A stretch of DNA of 64,000 bases from Cohnella fermenti (GTDB lineage: Bacteria > Bacillota > Bacilli > Paenibacillales > Paenibacillaceae). The notes under the pieces were generated by a model. It was not told the DNA's origin. It did no database searches and saw only the letters and a program-made list of their open reading frames with translations. The stretch lies in assembly GCF_004801405.1 (NCBI RefSeq), contig NZ_SSOB01000038.1, forward strand, positions 21,105 to 85,104. Reading direction: 5' to 3'. A program made the position numbers and the translations under genes. Of the stretch, positions 15,052-23,502 are shown piece after piece (the stretch's first letter is position 1; each line of letters opens with the position of its first letter).

Positions 15052-16701
15052 ATGGAGAAATCGATCGAGCTGGGGGCACGGGCAGAGCGGCGCAATCCTC
15101 CCTATCCTTCGGCATTGTATGTGATCCGCGATTGCCGCCGGGAAGAGACGTACGGAGACGCTGAGACGGACATCGCGGCGGGGGGGAGCTACGTTCTCTT
15201 GGCCGTCGCGGAAGGAGAAGGAAGGGCGCGCGTGGACGGCTTGACCTATGCGCTCGGGAAGAACGGCTTGCTGGCGGCGGAGCCCGGCCAGCGCGTCACG
15301 CTTCACGCGGCTTCCGCCATCTTCGCCTACTATCGGCTGACGTTCTCGGCGATCCCCGTTCCCGCGCTCGAAGCGGGCGGGGCTGTCGCTGCGCCTGCCG
15401 GAAGCGTGCCTTCGATCGTTCCTTCCGGTCCGTTGGCATGCATTCCGTTCTCGCGCTGTCTCGAGGTGTGCGAGTCCGTCATTCGCAGCGGCGAGGAGGC
15501 GGATGAAGCGAAGCGCTATCTGCATCATGTCCGGTTCGAAGAGCTGCTCCGCTGCCTGATCGAGCAGAACGGGGGAGGGAGCGCGGAATCGGCTTCCGAT
15601 GTTCGCCGTGCGGTCGGGTTGACGATCGAGAGGCTGAAGGATCGTTACATGGAGTCGCTGACGGTCAGCCAACTGGCTGCCGACGCACGCGTTCCCGCCG
15701 GTCATTACTCCAAGCTGTTCAAGGAGCTGACCGGACAAATTCCGCTCGAATACGTAAACGGCTTGCGCATCGACCGGGCGAAGCTGCTGCTGCGGGAGAC
15801 GAACGACCGAATTCACGAGATTGCGTCCCAGGTCGGGTTCGCCAGCGAGTTTTATTTCAATCGGCGATTTAAGCAGTCTGTCGGAATGGCGCCCGGCCGC
15901 TATCGGAGTCAGACCCGCAGGCAGCCTCGCGTTACGGCTCTGTTCATGGAAGACAGCCTGCTGTGTCTGGGGATTACGCCGATTGTGCAATGGGCGCACC
16001 CGGCATGGGGCACGCAGGAGCATCTGGGGCTCGCCGGCGTTCCTACCTTCGACGTGCTGCGGGACGAGCCGGACTCGCTTGCGAGGTTCGAGCCCGATCT
16101 GATTATTGCCAAGAGCGAAGCGAACGGCTTGGGCAACCATCCGTTGGAGCAGTACGAACGGATCGCGCAGACGTATCCGCTGGCGCATCGGACACGGGAA
16201 TGGAAGCTGACCCTTCGCAGTCTGGGGAGCCTGCTCGGCAGGGAGGAGCAGGCGGAGCAAGCGATTGCCAGGTACGATCGCAAGCTCGAGGAGACGCAGC
16301 GCCTGCTGTCCGCCCCGCTCCGCAACCGAACGTACGCCTGCTTGCGGCTGACGGCGGGGGAGATCAGCGTGGACCGGGAGTACTCGACGCCGTTCCTGAA
16401 CGGGGATCTCGGGCTCGAGCCGCATCCGCTGGTGCGCGAGTTGATCTTCAAGGCCGGACGGGAAGCGGTCTCCGCCGAATGGCTGGCCGAGCTGGACGCG
16501 GACTATATCTTCTATACGTTCGACAAGTGGCATGAGCAGGGCGAAGGGCTGGAGCGGAGGCAATTGCTGACGCCCGGCTGGCGTGCGATTCCGACGGTGC
16601 GAAGCGGCGGAGCGTTCGAGGTCGACTTTATGGTCTGGATGAACCAAGGCTATATCGCGAACAGCCGCAAGCTGGACGACATGGTCCGGCTGCTGAAGTA
16701 A
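15052..16701 (+). CDS. AraC-family regulator fused to a siderophore-binding domain (Btr-like)
   Basis: About 549 residues from ATG 15052, preceded by GGGGGGCGGAGG. An N-terminal cupin-like region is followed by an AraC double helix-turn-helix near residues 185-285, with I-A-S-Q-V-G-F-A-S-E-F-Y-F-N-R-R-F. A complete FecB-type binding domain occupies the C-terminus. This is the architecture of Bacillus Btr, which senses a siderophore inside the cell and activates uptake genes. The binding domain resembles the preceding lipoprotein closely (I-V-Q-W-A-H-P-A-W-G against V-V-Q-W-Y-H-P-S-W-G), so both likely recognise the same siderophore. Confidence 0.9.
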   Translation: MEKSIELGARAERRNPPYPSALYVIRDCRREETYGDAETDIAAGGSYVLLAVAEGEGRARVDGLTYALGKNGLLAAEPGQRVTLHAASAIFAYYRLTFSAIPVPALEAGGAVAAPAGSVPSIVPSGPLACIPFSRCLEVCESVIRSGEEADEAKRYLHHVRFEELLRCLIEQNGGGSAESASDVRRAVGLTIERLKDRYMESLTVSQLAADARVPAGHYSKLFKELTGQIPLEYVNGLRIDRAKLLLRETNDRIHEIASQVGFASEFYFNRRFKQSVGMAPGRYRSQTRRQPRVTALFMEDSLLCLGITPIVQWAHPAWGTQEHLGLAGVPTFDVLRDEPDSLARFEPDLIIAKSEANGLGNHPLEQYERIAQTYPLAHRTREWKLTLRSLGSLLGREEQAEQAIARYDRKLEETQRLLSAPLRNRTYACLRLTAGEISVDREYSTPFLNGDLGLEPHPLVRELIFKAGREAVSAEWLAELDADYIFYTFDKWHEQGEGLERRQLLTPGWRAIPTVRSGGAFEVDFMVWMNQGYIANSRKLDDMVRLLK

Positions 16702-16837
16702 GCCGCTTGAAGCGGAAGGGAGTTTGCCCGGCATATTCGGTGCAAAGGCTTCCAAGCGACGGCATCCCGCATACAATAGGAACAGATAAGCGCAACCCTT
16801 ATTCAAGTTCCATCATGAGTGCGGGAGGAAGATAGGC

Positions 16838-17053
16838 ATGGGTATCGCCTCGTCGGCGTGGTCGACGGGATTGGCGCTTCTGCTTATATTCGCGACAGGA
16901 ACGGCTTGGTTCCTTGCGCTTCACCCTGGGCTGATCTGGCGAATGCTGCGGGCGCAACGCCCTTCGCGCGGCGCACGGCTTCGGCTTGTCCGCCTGCTGG
17001 CGCTCGCTTGCGGAGCGGCCAGCTTCGCGATTCTCTGGCTGGCGGGAGGGTAG
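16838..17053 (+). CDS. Small membrane protein, unknown
   Basis: 71 residues with GGAGGAAG upstream of the ATG. Two hydrophobic segments (about 7-28 and 47-68) flank a short basic loop rich in Arg, which predicts a two-helix hairpin with the loop inside. I do not recognise the family. It lies alone between the siderophore regulator and a GntR gene, both on the same strand. Confidence 0.55.
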   Translation: MGIASSAWSTGLALLLIFATGTAWFLALHPGLIWRMLRAQRPSRGARLRLVRLLALACGAASFAILWLAGG

Positions 17054-17095
17054 CGGGATAAGGGAGGCTTTTCAAACGGAGGCCAGTTTGCTAAC

Positions 17096-17776
17096 ATGGA
17101 ACCAAACAATGGCAAAGGAATTGTAAGCGACATGTCCTCTTCGTTGGAATCGAGAGCTTATCAAGAGCTTCGGCGCCGAATTATCTCGGCGGAATACCTG
17201 CCTGGCGCGCTGCTCTCCGAGAATGACTTGGCCGAGCAGTTGCAGATGAGCCGCACCCCTATCCGTGCGGCTATCAACCTGCTGATGACGGAAGGCTTCG
17301 TGGAATCTCTTCGCGGCAGAGGAGTCCTCGTCAAGGATATCTCCTTCCGGGAATACGGCGAGATGCTGGAGACGTTTATCTCGCTGCAGATCTATGCGCT
17401 CGACACGATCGGGCGAAGAGCGTTGCCCCTCGACCTCGAGGCTCTGGGCAAGTACCTGGTCAAGTCCGAAGAGGCGATGGTAACGATGGATATCCCGGCG
17501 TATTACGACAATTCCTTCTCCTTCGGAGAGACGATCGTCGGCGCGATCCACAACGACCACATGATGAAGGTACTCTCGCAAATTCGCGGCAAGTACATGT
17601 TCAAGATGGTCTCGTTCCGCAAGATGTACCCTCAATACAAGCCGCATAAGTCGCAGGAATCCAACCGGCTTATCTACGAGGCGCTCAGCCGGGGCGATCT
17701 GGCGACGGCCAAGTCCGCAGTGCTCGAGATTTACACGAGCTCCTATGAGCAGATGAAGCTGCGCGGCATGATGTGA
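17096..17776 (+). CDS. GntR-family transcriptional regulator (FCD type)
   Basis: 226 residues from ATG 17096; an alternative start is ATG 17132. The winged helix is at residues ~15-80, with Y-Q-E-L-R-R-R-I, G-A-L-L-S-E-N-D-L-A-E-Q-L, S-R-T-P-I-R-A-A-I-N and G-R-G-V-L-V-K-D. The C-terminal ~140 residues are helical, as in the FCD effector domain of FadR-type regulators. The target and ligand are unknown. The neighbouring phosphoesterase operon begins 480 bp downstream and is a possible target. Confidence 0.87.
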   Translation: MEPNNGKGIVSDMSSSLESRAYQELRRRIISAEYLPGALLSENDLAEQLQMSRTPIRAAINLLMTEGFVESLRGRGVLVKDISFREYGEMLETFISLQIYALDTIGRRALPLDLEALGKYLVKSEEAMVTMDIPAYYDNSFSFGETIVGAIHNDHMMKVLSQIRGKYMFKMVSFRKMYPQYKPHKSQESNRLIYEALSRGDLATAKSAVLEIYTSSYEQMKLRGMM

Positions 17777-17830
17777 AAGCGCCGCCGATCGGCGGCGCAC
17801 GGGCCGGGAACGCGGGAGCGGCTGCCGCAT

Positions 17831-17865
17831 TCCGGCCGCTCCGGCCCGATCGGCCGGCTGTTTTT
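17831..17865 (+). terminator. Rho-independent terminator after gntR
   Basis: CCGGCCG at 17832 pairs with CGGCCGG at about 17851 and is followed by CTGTTTTT. A second GC palindrome (GCGCCGCCGATCGGCGGCGC) lies at about 17779. Confidence 0.65.
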
Positions 17866-18164
17866 ATGCTACAAACCACATTCATTTCGCGCAAAGCGCC
17901 CCCTCGCAGCGAATGTATATGAACAACCGCATCCAATCTGCGAGGCAGCGCGTCTTGTATAGCTCTAACGCTTGCGAAGCGGTCGGGGTGTCCCCGCGAG
18001 TCCGCTGCCGTTAACCGTCTCTCCACCGTTCGGCGTTCCTATGCTGACAGCCCGAATTCGAGCGTTCACGTTCCGTTCCGTACCTCGCCATGTTCACATT
18101 CCGTTCTCCGCCTCCTCGCCTCGTCATGTTCACATTTCGCTGCTGACTCCCCGCGTTCACATTT
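17866..18164. repeat. Palindromic repeat array B, decayed
   Basis: Two clear units, ATGCTACAAACCACAT at 17866 and ATATGAACAACCGCAT at 17917, are 51 bp apart. A weak unit sits at 18041, and four GTTCAC half-sites follow at 18064, 18092, 18128 and 18155. No gene is evident in 17777-18256. The remainder holds the terminator, a possible direct-repeat operator and an inverted repeat (CTCGTAGGAA...TTCCTTACGAG) at 18221-18243. Confidence 0.55.
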
Positions 18165-18190
18165 TACACAACTGAGCATGTACTCTAATA

Positions 18191-18218
18191 TTCAACTTAC
18201 ATACAACCTGCATACTAA
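18191..18218 (+). promoter_or_regulatory. Three 11-bp-spaced direct repeats (possible Pho-box-like operator)
   Basis: TTCAAC at 18191, TACAAC at 18202 and TACTAA at 18213 are spaced exactly 11 bp apart, upstream of the phosphoesterase operon. PhoP boxes in Bacillus are TT(A/C/T)ACA-like repeats with 11-bp spacing. The match to the hexamer is loose, so the assignment is tentative. Confidence 0.35.
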
Positions 18219-18256
18219 ATCTCGTAGGAAGTTTCCTTACGAGAGGGGATAGCCGT

Positions 18257-19252
18257 ATGAGTATTCAAACAGAGCGCAGATCGTTCGAGATGATCGTGGA
18301 CGCCGAGAGGTTCCGGACGGACAAGGGACCGTGGTTCGGGAAGCTGCCCGAGCAGCTTGGCAGGGACTATTCGTTCGCGGTCATGGGCGACCGCTGCGGG
18401 ATGTCCATAGATGGAGTATTCGAGCAAGGGCTTGAGGTGCTGCGCGACATGAAGCCGGATTTTGTCCTGTTCGTAGGAGACTTGATCGAAGGGTACTGGC
18501 GGGACCCGGCTTCCGCTCATGAGGAATGGGATTACATCGATGCCCGGATCGAGCGGACGGGGCTGCCCTTCTTCCAGACGATCGGCAATCACGACTTCGG
18601 GACGCAAGCGATGGCGGACGTATGGAGCGAACGCAAGGGCCATGAGTATTACGCCTTCCGCACCGGAGACTCGCTCTTCCTTATCGTCAACACGGAAGAC
18701 CCGTTCGAGGAGCTCTCGGACGAGTTTATCGGCATGATCAAGCGCGCGACCGAAGGCGTCAAACGCGAGCCGGATCGGGCCTCCGAGCATCTGAAGGCGT
18801 TCTATGACGAGATCGTCGCCGGTCTGAGCCCGGAGCAACTGAAGCAGATGGGGCAAATTACGCTGGCGATCGGCGAACGGCAGCTTGCGTTCTTCGAGAA
18901 GGTGCTGGCGGACAACGCAGACGCGAAGATCACATTCATCAGCATGCACCGTCCGGGCTGGAAGGCGGAAGACGCCTCCTTCGCCAAGCTGGAGAAGCTG
19001 CTCGAGGGTCGCGAATATGCGATTTTCTCCGGTCATCTTCACAGCATGGAATATACGAAGCGGGATAATCGCCGTTACATTCAGCTCGGCCGCACGGGAG
19101 CCAGCCCGCATGGCAATGGACGCGGGGATGAGAACCTGATGCTGTGGGTAACGGTAACGGATGGCAAGCCGAGCTTCCGGGTGCTTCATCTCGACGGGAT
19201 CGGCGACATTGAGCAGTACCCGCCGACGGCCCACCACCATGATAAGGAGTGA
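18257..19252 (+). CDS. Metallophosphoesterase
   Basis: 331 residues. Calcineurin-like motifs are seen: F-A-V-M-G-D-R-C near residue 37, F-V-G-D-L-I-E-G near 74, I-G-N-H-D-F near 113 and a late S-G-H-L-H near 258. The first motif is D-R-C where most members have D-x-H; D-R-T variants occur in some subfamilies. No signal peptide is apparent, so it is probably cytoplasmic. It is the first gene of an operon with a second phosphoesterase, an ABC importer and a tyrosine phosphatase. The substrate is unknown. Confidence 0.82.
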   Translation: MSIQTERRSFEMIVDAERFRTDKGPWFGKLPEQLGRDYSFAVMGDRCGMSIDGVFEQGLEVLRDMKPDFVLFVGDLIEGYWRDPASAHEEWDYIDARIERTGLPFFQTIGNHDFGTQAMADVWSERKGHEYYAFRTGDSLFLIVNTEDPFEELSDEFIGMIKRATEGVKREPDRASEHLKAFYDEIVAGLSPEQLKQMGQITLAIGERQLAFFEKVLADNADAKITFISMHRPGWKAEDASFAKLEKLLEGREYAIFSGHLHSMEYTKRDNRRYIQLGRTGASPHGNGRGDENLMLWVTVTDGKPSFRVLHLDGIGDIEQYPPTAHHHDKE

Positions 19253-19259
19253 GCGAACG

Positions 19260-20123
19260 ATGACGAATGAGGCGACACCAACGAACAGCCCGATCAACGC
19301 AGAGCCGATCTGCTTCGCGCATCTGACCGACATTCACATCAACGCGCCGGCCAAGGGCAACCCGCTCTTCGGCATCGACATGACCGCGAAGCTGCGCACC
19401 GCCTTCGCCGATCTCGGCGAGCTGAAGACGAAGCCCGCCTTCGTCCTGATCAGCGGGGATCTGACGCAGGACGGCGATCTCGACGACTATAAGCATCTGA
19501 AGGCGCTCCTGGACGAGGAGTCCGCGAAGCTCGGCGTTCCGATCTACGTCGGTCTCGGCAACCACGACTTCCGCTCCCCGTTCCGCGAGGGCTACCTCGA
19601 GGAAGCGCCGTCGGAAGCGAACTATTACTACAGCTTCGTTCACGAAGGGCTCCGCTTCGTCATGCTGAGCACCCAAGTTCCGGGTTCGCACGACGGACGA
19701 GTCGACGAGGAGCAGCTTAAGTGGCTGTCCAGCGTGCTCGCCGAGCCTGCCCCGCAAGGCACGGTCGTCGTTCTTCACCACCCGGTGAACCCGACCCCGA
19801 CCGCCCTCATGGACAGCCACCTCCTGCTCAACAGCGGCGAACTGGTTGAAGCGCTGAGAGGAACCGACGTCATCGCCCTGCTGTCCGGCCATATTCACTT
19901 CCACAATATCGGCGTCGTTGCGGGAATTCCGAGCTTCGCGGCGACCGGCGTTGCGTTCGGCCTGGATTCGACGGACCCCTCCACGATGCGCTTCCTCGAC
20001 AACAGCGGCTACAATCTTGTATGCGTCAAGGACGGGGAGATTGCGGTCCAGCCCCGTTACCTGCCCGGAGAACATCGCATGGTGTTCGAATGGGACATGG
20101 CGAAGCATCCGGCCCACGCGTAA
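19260..20123 (+). CDS. Metallophosphoesterase, CpdA/Icc-like
   Basis: 287 residues from ATG 19260, seven bases after the previous stop. All calcineurin-type motifs are intact: L-T-D-I-H-I near residue 22, I-S-G-D-L-T-Q near 66, G-L-G-N-H-D-F near 99, V-L-H-H-P and S-G-H-I-H-F-H. The D-x-H first motif is canonical, unlike its upstream neighbour. Members hydrolyse cyclic nucleotides or other phosphodiesters. No signal peptide is seen. It may process a phosphorylated compound imported by the ABC system encoded next. Confidence 0.85.
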   Translation: MTNEATPTNSPINAEPICFAHLTDIHINAPAKGNPLFGIDMTAKLRTAFADLGELKTKPAFVLISGDLTQDGDLDDYKHLKALLDEESAKLGVPIYVGLGNHDFRSPFREGYLEEAPSEANYYYSFVHEGLRFVMLSTQVPGSHDGRVDEEQLKWLSSVLAEPAPQGTVVVLHHPVNPTPTALMDSHLLLNSGELVEALRGTDVIALLSGHIHFHNIGVVAGIPSFAATGVAFGLDSTDPSTMRFLDNSGYNLVCVKDGEIAVQPRYLPGEHRMVFEWDMAKHPAHA

Positions 20124-20205
20124 TTCATTCCATTCGCCACAGCGATTCGTCAGGAAGGCAATCGATCGGGCAATCGATCAAGAAAAGGGAGAGGTTAGAA
20201 AAACA

Positions 20206-21585
20206 ATGGCAACCTTCAAAGTATGGGCAGCCTCCGCGCTGTCTCTGTCCTTGCTGGCCTTGACGGCCTGCGGCAACAGCGGAACCGGCAGCAACGCTTC
20301 GAATGCGGCAACGGAGAGCTCGGCCAGCGCTAATGCAGCCGGCGCTGCAGCGTCCCCTTCATCCTCCTCGTCCTCCTCATCCGATGAGAAAGTCACGATC
20401 AAATTTTACAGCTACAACCTTGCGACGGCAGGGCAGAAGGAAGGCACGCAGAAGCTGATCGACGAGTTCGAGGCGGAGAACCCGAACATTACGATCGAAG
20501 GCATTCCGGTTGCTTCCACGGACATCAACGCGAAGGTGCAAGCGGACATCGCCGCCGGCTCCCCGCCGGACGTCGCGCAGCTTGTCTTCGACGGACTCGA
20601 CTTCATTGCGAACAACTTCGGCGCCAAGCCGCTGGAAGACATCGTTCCGGCGGACGAGTTGGCCGCCGCCTTCGAAGGCTTCAACCCGAACGGCCTCAAG
20701 CTCGGACAACTGAACGGCAAGACGTACGGGCTGCCGTTCACGTTCAGCACACCGGTCCTGTTCTACAACTCGAGCTTGTTCGAGAAGGCGGGGCTGGACC
20801 CGGCTTTCCCTCCGACGACGTGGGCGGAAGTGAAGGAAGACGCGCTGGCCATCGCGGATGCGACCGGCACGACCGGCGTTCATATCGGCGGATCGGTCGG
20901 CAACGACTGGCTCGTGCAGGCAATCATCGGAAGCAACGGCGGCAAGGTGCTCTCCGACGACCGCACGACGATCGAATTCGGCTCGAACGAAGCGATAGAC
21001 GCGATCAAGATGTGGCAGGACATGGTTCTAAGCGGCGCGAACAGCAAGATGAACGACGGCGAAGCGATCGAAGCGTTCACGCAAGGCAAACTCGGCATGA
21101 TCCTGTTCACGAGCGCCCTGCAGAACATGTTTATCGGCGCGGCTCAAGCCGGCGGCTGGGAGCTGCAAGCCGCCCAGATGCCATCCTTCGGCGATAAAAC
21201 AACGACACCGGTCAACTCCGGAAGCGCGCTGTTTATTCTCTCCGACGACAAGGCGAAGCAGGAGGCCGCTTGGAAGTTCCTGAAGTTCGTCACAAGCGAA
21301 CGCGGCTATACGATCATTACGTCCGAGATCGGTTATCTGCCGCTCCGTCCGTCCATCGTGGAAGATCCGGCTTATCTGAAGGATTGGGTCGAGCAGAACC
21401 CGCTGATCAAGCCGAACCTCGCTCAGCTTGAACGCCTGACCCCGTGGGTATCCTACCCGGGCTCCAACTGGTACCAGATCGAGACGATCTTGCTCGAGGC
21501 GGTCCAGAAGGCCATCCAATCGAAGGACGACGTGTCCAAGATCATGCAGGATGCGCAGAAGCGCGCTCAAGACCTGATGCCGTAA
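20206..21585 (+). CDS. Sugar-type ABC transporter substrate-binding lipoprotein
   Basis: 459 residues from ATG 20206. A signal peptide ends in lipobox L-T-A-C near residue 20, followed by a Ser/Ala linker to about residue 60. The mature domain is a solute-binding family 1 protein: I-K-F-Y-S-Y-N, I-D-E-F-E-A-E-N-P-N-I and Y-G-L-P-F-T-F-S-T-P-V-L-F-Y-N are typical. The nearest classes bind sugars or glycerol-3-phosphate (UgpB-like). It delivers substrate to the two permeases that follow. No ATPase gene is in the operon, as is common when a shared MsmX-type ATPase is used. Confidence 0.9.
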   Translation: MATFKVWAASALSLSLLALTACGNSGTGSNASNAATESSASANAAGAAASPSSSSSSSSDEKVTIKFYSYNLATAGQKEGTQKLIDEFEAENPNITIEGIPVASTDINAKVQADIAAGSPPDVAQLVFDGLDFIANNFGAKPLEDIVPADELAAAFEGFNPNGLKLGQLNGKTYGLPFTFSTPVLFYNSSLFEKAGLDPAFPPTTWAEVKEDALAIADATGTTGVHIGGSVGNDWLVQAIIGSNGGKVLSDDRTTIEFGSNEAIDAIKMWQDMVLSGANSKMNDGEAIEAFTQGKLGMILFTSALQNMFIGAAQAGGWELQAAQMPSFGDKTTTPVNSGSALFILSDDKAKQEAAWKFLKFVTSERGYTIITSEIGYLPLRPSIVEDPAYLKDWVEQNPLIKPNLAQLERLTPWVSYPGSNWYQIETILLEAVQKAIQSKDDVSKIMQDAQKRAQDLMP

Positions 21586-21598
21586 TCGAATCCCCCGG

Positions 21599-21640
21599 CT
21601 TGAAGACAGAGGGCCCTAAGATTCGCCTTCTGTCTTCAAG
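21599..21640 (+). terminator. 12-bp perfect inverted repeat between binding-protein and permease genes
   Basis: CTTGAAGACAGA and TCTGTCTTCAAG pair perfectly around an 18-base loop. No T-run follows. Such hairpins commonly raise binding-protein mRNA relative to permease mRNA. Confidence 0.6.
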
Positions 21641-21673
21641 TCCTGTTTAAGCCCGAGAGGAGGATGACACCAG

Positions 21674-22648
21674 ATGAATTACGATTCCGCAGCGGCGACC
21701 GGCACGCTGAGCCAGCCGAAGGCGAAGCTGAGAGCGAAGAAGGAGCGCCAGGCTCTGCCCGTCCGATTAGCCAAGCTCAAGCCGTACCTGTACCTGCTGC
21801 CGGTTATGCTGTCCATTGCCTATTGGATATATCGTCCGCTCATCCAGACGTTCCGCTTAAGCTTCTACGAGTGGAATCTGCTGCCGACCTCCGCCGAGAA
21901 GTACGTCGGGATGAAGAACTTCCGGAATATCGTCACCTTGCCCGAGATGGGCACCGCCTTGCTTAACACGCTGATCTACACGGTCGGAGTTATTCCGTTC
22001 GCGCTTATCATTCCGATCGCTATTGCCATCATGACCGACAACATCGGCAAGCGTTCCAAGAATATGTACCGCGCCCTTATTTTCCTCCCGATGATCATGG
22101 CTCCTGTCGCCGTCTCCTCCGTATGGCGTTGGATCATGCACCCGACCAACGGCATTCTGAACCAGACGCTGCAGTCGTGGTTCGGACTCGCCGAGCCGAT
22201 TCGCTTCTTCTCCGACGCGAAGTGGGCGATCTGGTCGATCACGTTCATTACCGGCTGGAAGCTGATCGGCTTCAGCACCCTTATCTTCTCTGCCGCCATG
22301 ACGGGAATCAATCGCGAATATTACGAAGCTGCCAAGATCGATCGGGCGTCCCGCTGGCAGATCGTTCGCCATATTACCCTTCCGCTCTTGTCGCCGACGA
22401 TTCTGTTCATGACGATGCTCAGCACGCTGTTCGCTTCCGAATGGAGCTTCTCCTACGTGAATGTGCTGACGCAGGGCGGACCGCTGGGCTCGACGACGAA
22501 CATCTACTACCTGCTCTGGAAGTACGGCTTCCAGACGTTCTCCGTCGGCTGGAGTTCGGCCGCGGCGGTGCTCATCTTCATCGGCTTCGGCATCATCGCT
22601 CTCGGGTTCATGAAGCTGACCCGCAAGCTGTCATTCTTCGACGATTAG
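21674..22648 (+). CDS. ABC transporter permease, MalF/UgpA-like
   Basis: 324 residues with six membrane segments after a basic N-terminal tail. The EAA loop Y-Y-E-A-A-K-I-D-R-A-S-R-W-Q near residue 215 contacts the ATPase. The layout, including the first-helix region followed by P-L-I-Q-T-F-R-L-S-F-Y, is that of CUT1-family sugar permeases. It pairs with the next gene. Start ATG 21674 follows GAGAGGAGGATG. Confidence 0.93.
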   Translation: MNYDSAAATGTLSQPKAKLRAKKERQALPVRLAKLKPYLYLLPVMLSIAYWIYRPLIQTFRLSFYEWNLLPTSAEKYVGMKNFRNIVTLPEMGTALLNTLIYTVGVIPFALIIPIAIAIMTDNIGKRSKNMYRALIFLPMIMAPVAVSSVWRWIMHPTNGILNQTLQSWFGLAEPIRFFSDAKWAIWSITFITGWKLIGFSTLIFSAAMTGINREYYEAAKIDRASRWQIVRHITLPLLSPTILFMTMLSTLFASEWSFSYVNVLTQGGPLGSTTNIYYLLWKYGFQTFSVGWSSAAAVLIFIGFGIIALGFMKLTRKLSFFDD

Positions 22649-22664
22649 AAGGGGAGGACTCCTC

Positions 22665-23501
22665 ATGCACCTAACTTCCGCAAGAAGGAACAAGCTCAGC
22701 GCCTCGACAATCTCGAAGCACGCCGTTCTCGTCGCTCTCAGTTTCCTGGCTATTTTCCCCCTGTATTGGATGATCGTCACTTCCCTGAAGTCGGAGGGAG
22801 AAATCTTTAATGCCAGCCTGCTGCCGCACCATTGGACGTTCGATCACTACAAGATGGCGTGGGACAGCATCCCGATGGCCCGCATGCTCGGCAATTCGAT
22901 CGGGGTATCGCTTCTGCAGACGATCTGCCAGGTAGTCACCAGCATACTCGCGGCTTATGCGTTCACCCGTTGGGACTTCCGCGGCAGCAGCCTGATTTAC
23001 GGCCTCATCGGCTTGACCTGGCTCGTCCCGTTCCAGGTTATCATGATTCCGAACTACGTTGTGATCAGCAACTTCGGTTGGAGGGACACGCTGACGGGGC
23101 TGATCGTTCCGAATATCGTCTCGGCTTTTGCTGTCATGCAATTGTATAATGCTTTTAAGAGCTTCCCCAAGGCGCTCATCGAAGCGGCCCGGCTCGACGG
23201 GGCATCGGATTGGAGCATCCTGTGGCGCACCGTGTTCCCGAACCTGAAGGCGTCCATCGCATCCATCGGCATTCTGCTGTTCATCACGTCCTGGAACGAC
23301 TACTTCTGGCCGCTGCTCGTGACGACGAAGATGGAGCATTCGACGATCCAGAAGGGGCTGCAGATGTTCATGTCCAGCGAGATGAACCTGTGGGGGCCGC
23401 TTATGGCCGCAACAACGATCGCCAGTCTGCCCGTGCTTATTCTGTATTTGCTTCTGCAACGACAAATTATCGATTCCTTCGTGAAAGGCGGACTGCGCTA
23501 A
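22665..23501 (+). CDS. ABC transporter permease, MalG/UgpE-like
   Basis: 278 residues with six membrane segments. The early F-P-L-Y-W-M-I-V-T-S-L-K motif and the EAA loop I-E-A-A-R-L-D-G-A-S-D-W identify the second CUT1 permease. GGGGAGGA precedes the ATG by about ten bases. It forms the channel with the preceding permease. The tyrosine phosphatase gene begins one base after its stop. Confidence 0.93.
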   Translation: MHLTSARRNKLSASTISKHAVLVALSFLAIFPLYWMIVTSLKSEGEIFNASLLPHHWTFDHYKMAWDSIPMARMLGNSIGVSLLQTICQVVTSILAAYAFTRWDFRGSSLIYGLIGLTWLVPFQVIMIPNYVVISNFGWRDTLTGLIVPNIVSAFAVMQLYNAFKSFPKALIEAARLDGASDWSILWRTVFPNLKASIASIGILLFITSWNDYFWPLLVTTKMEHSTIQKGLQMFMSSEMNLWGPLMAATTIASLPVLILYLLLQRQIIDSFVKGGLR

Positions 23502-23502
23502 A

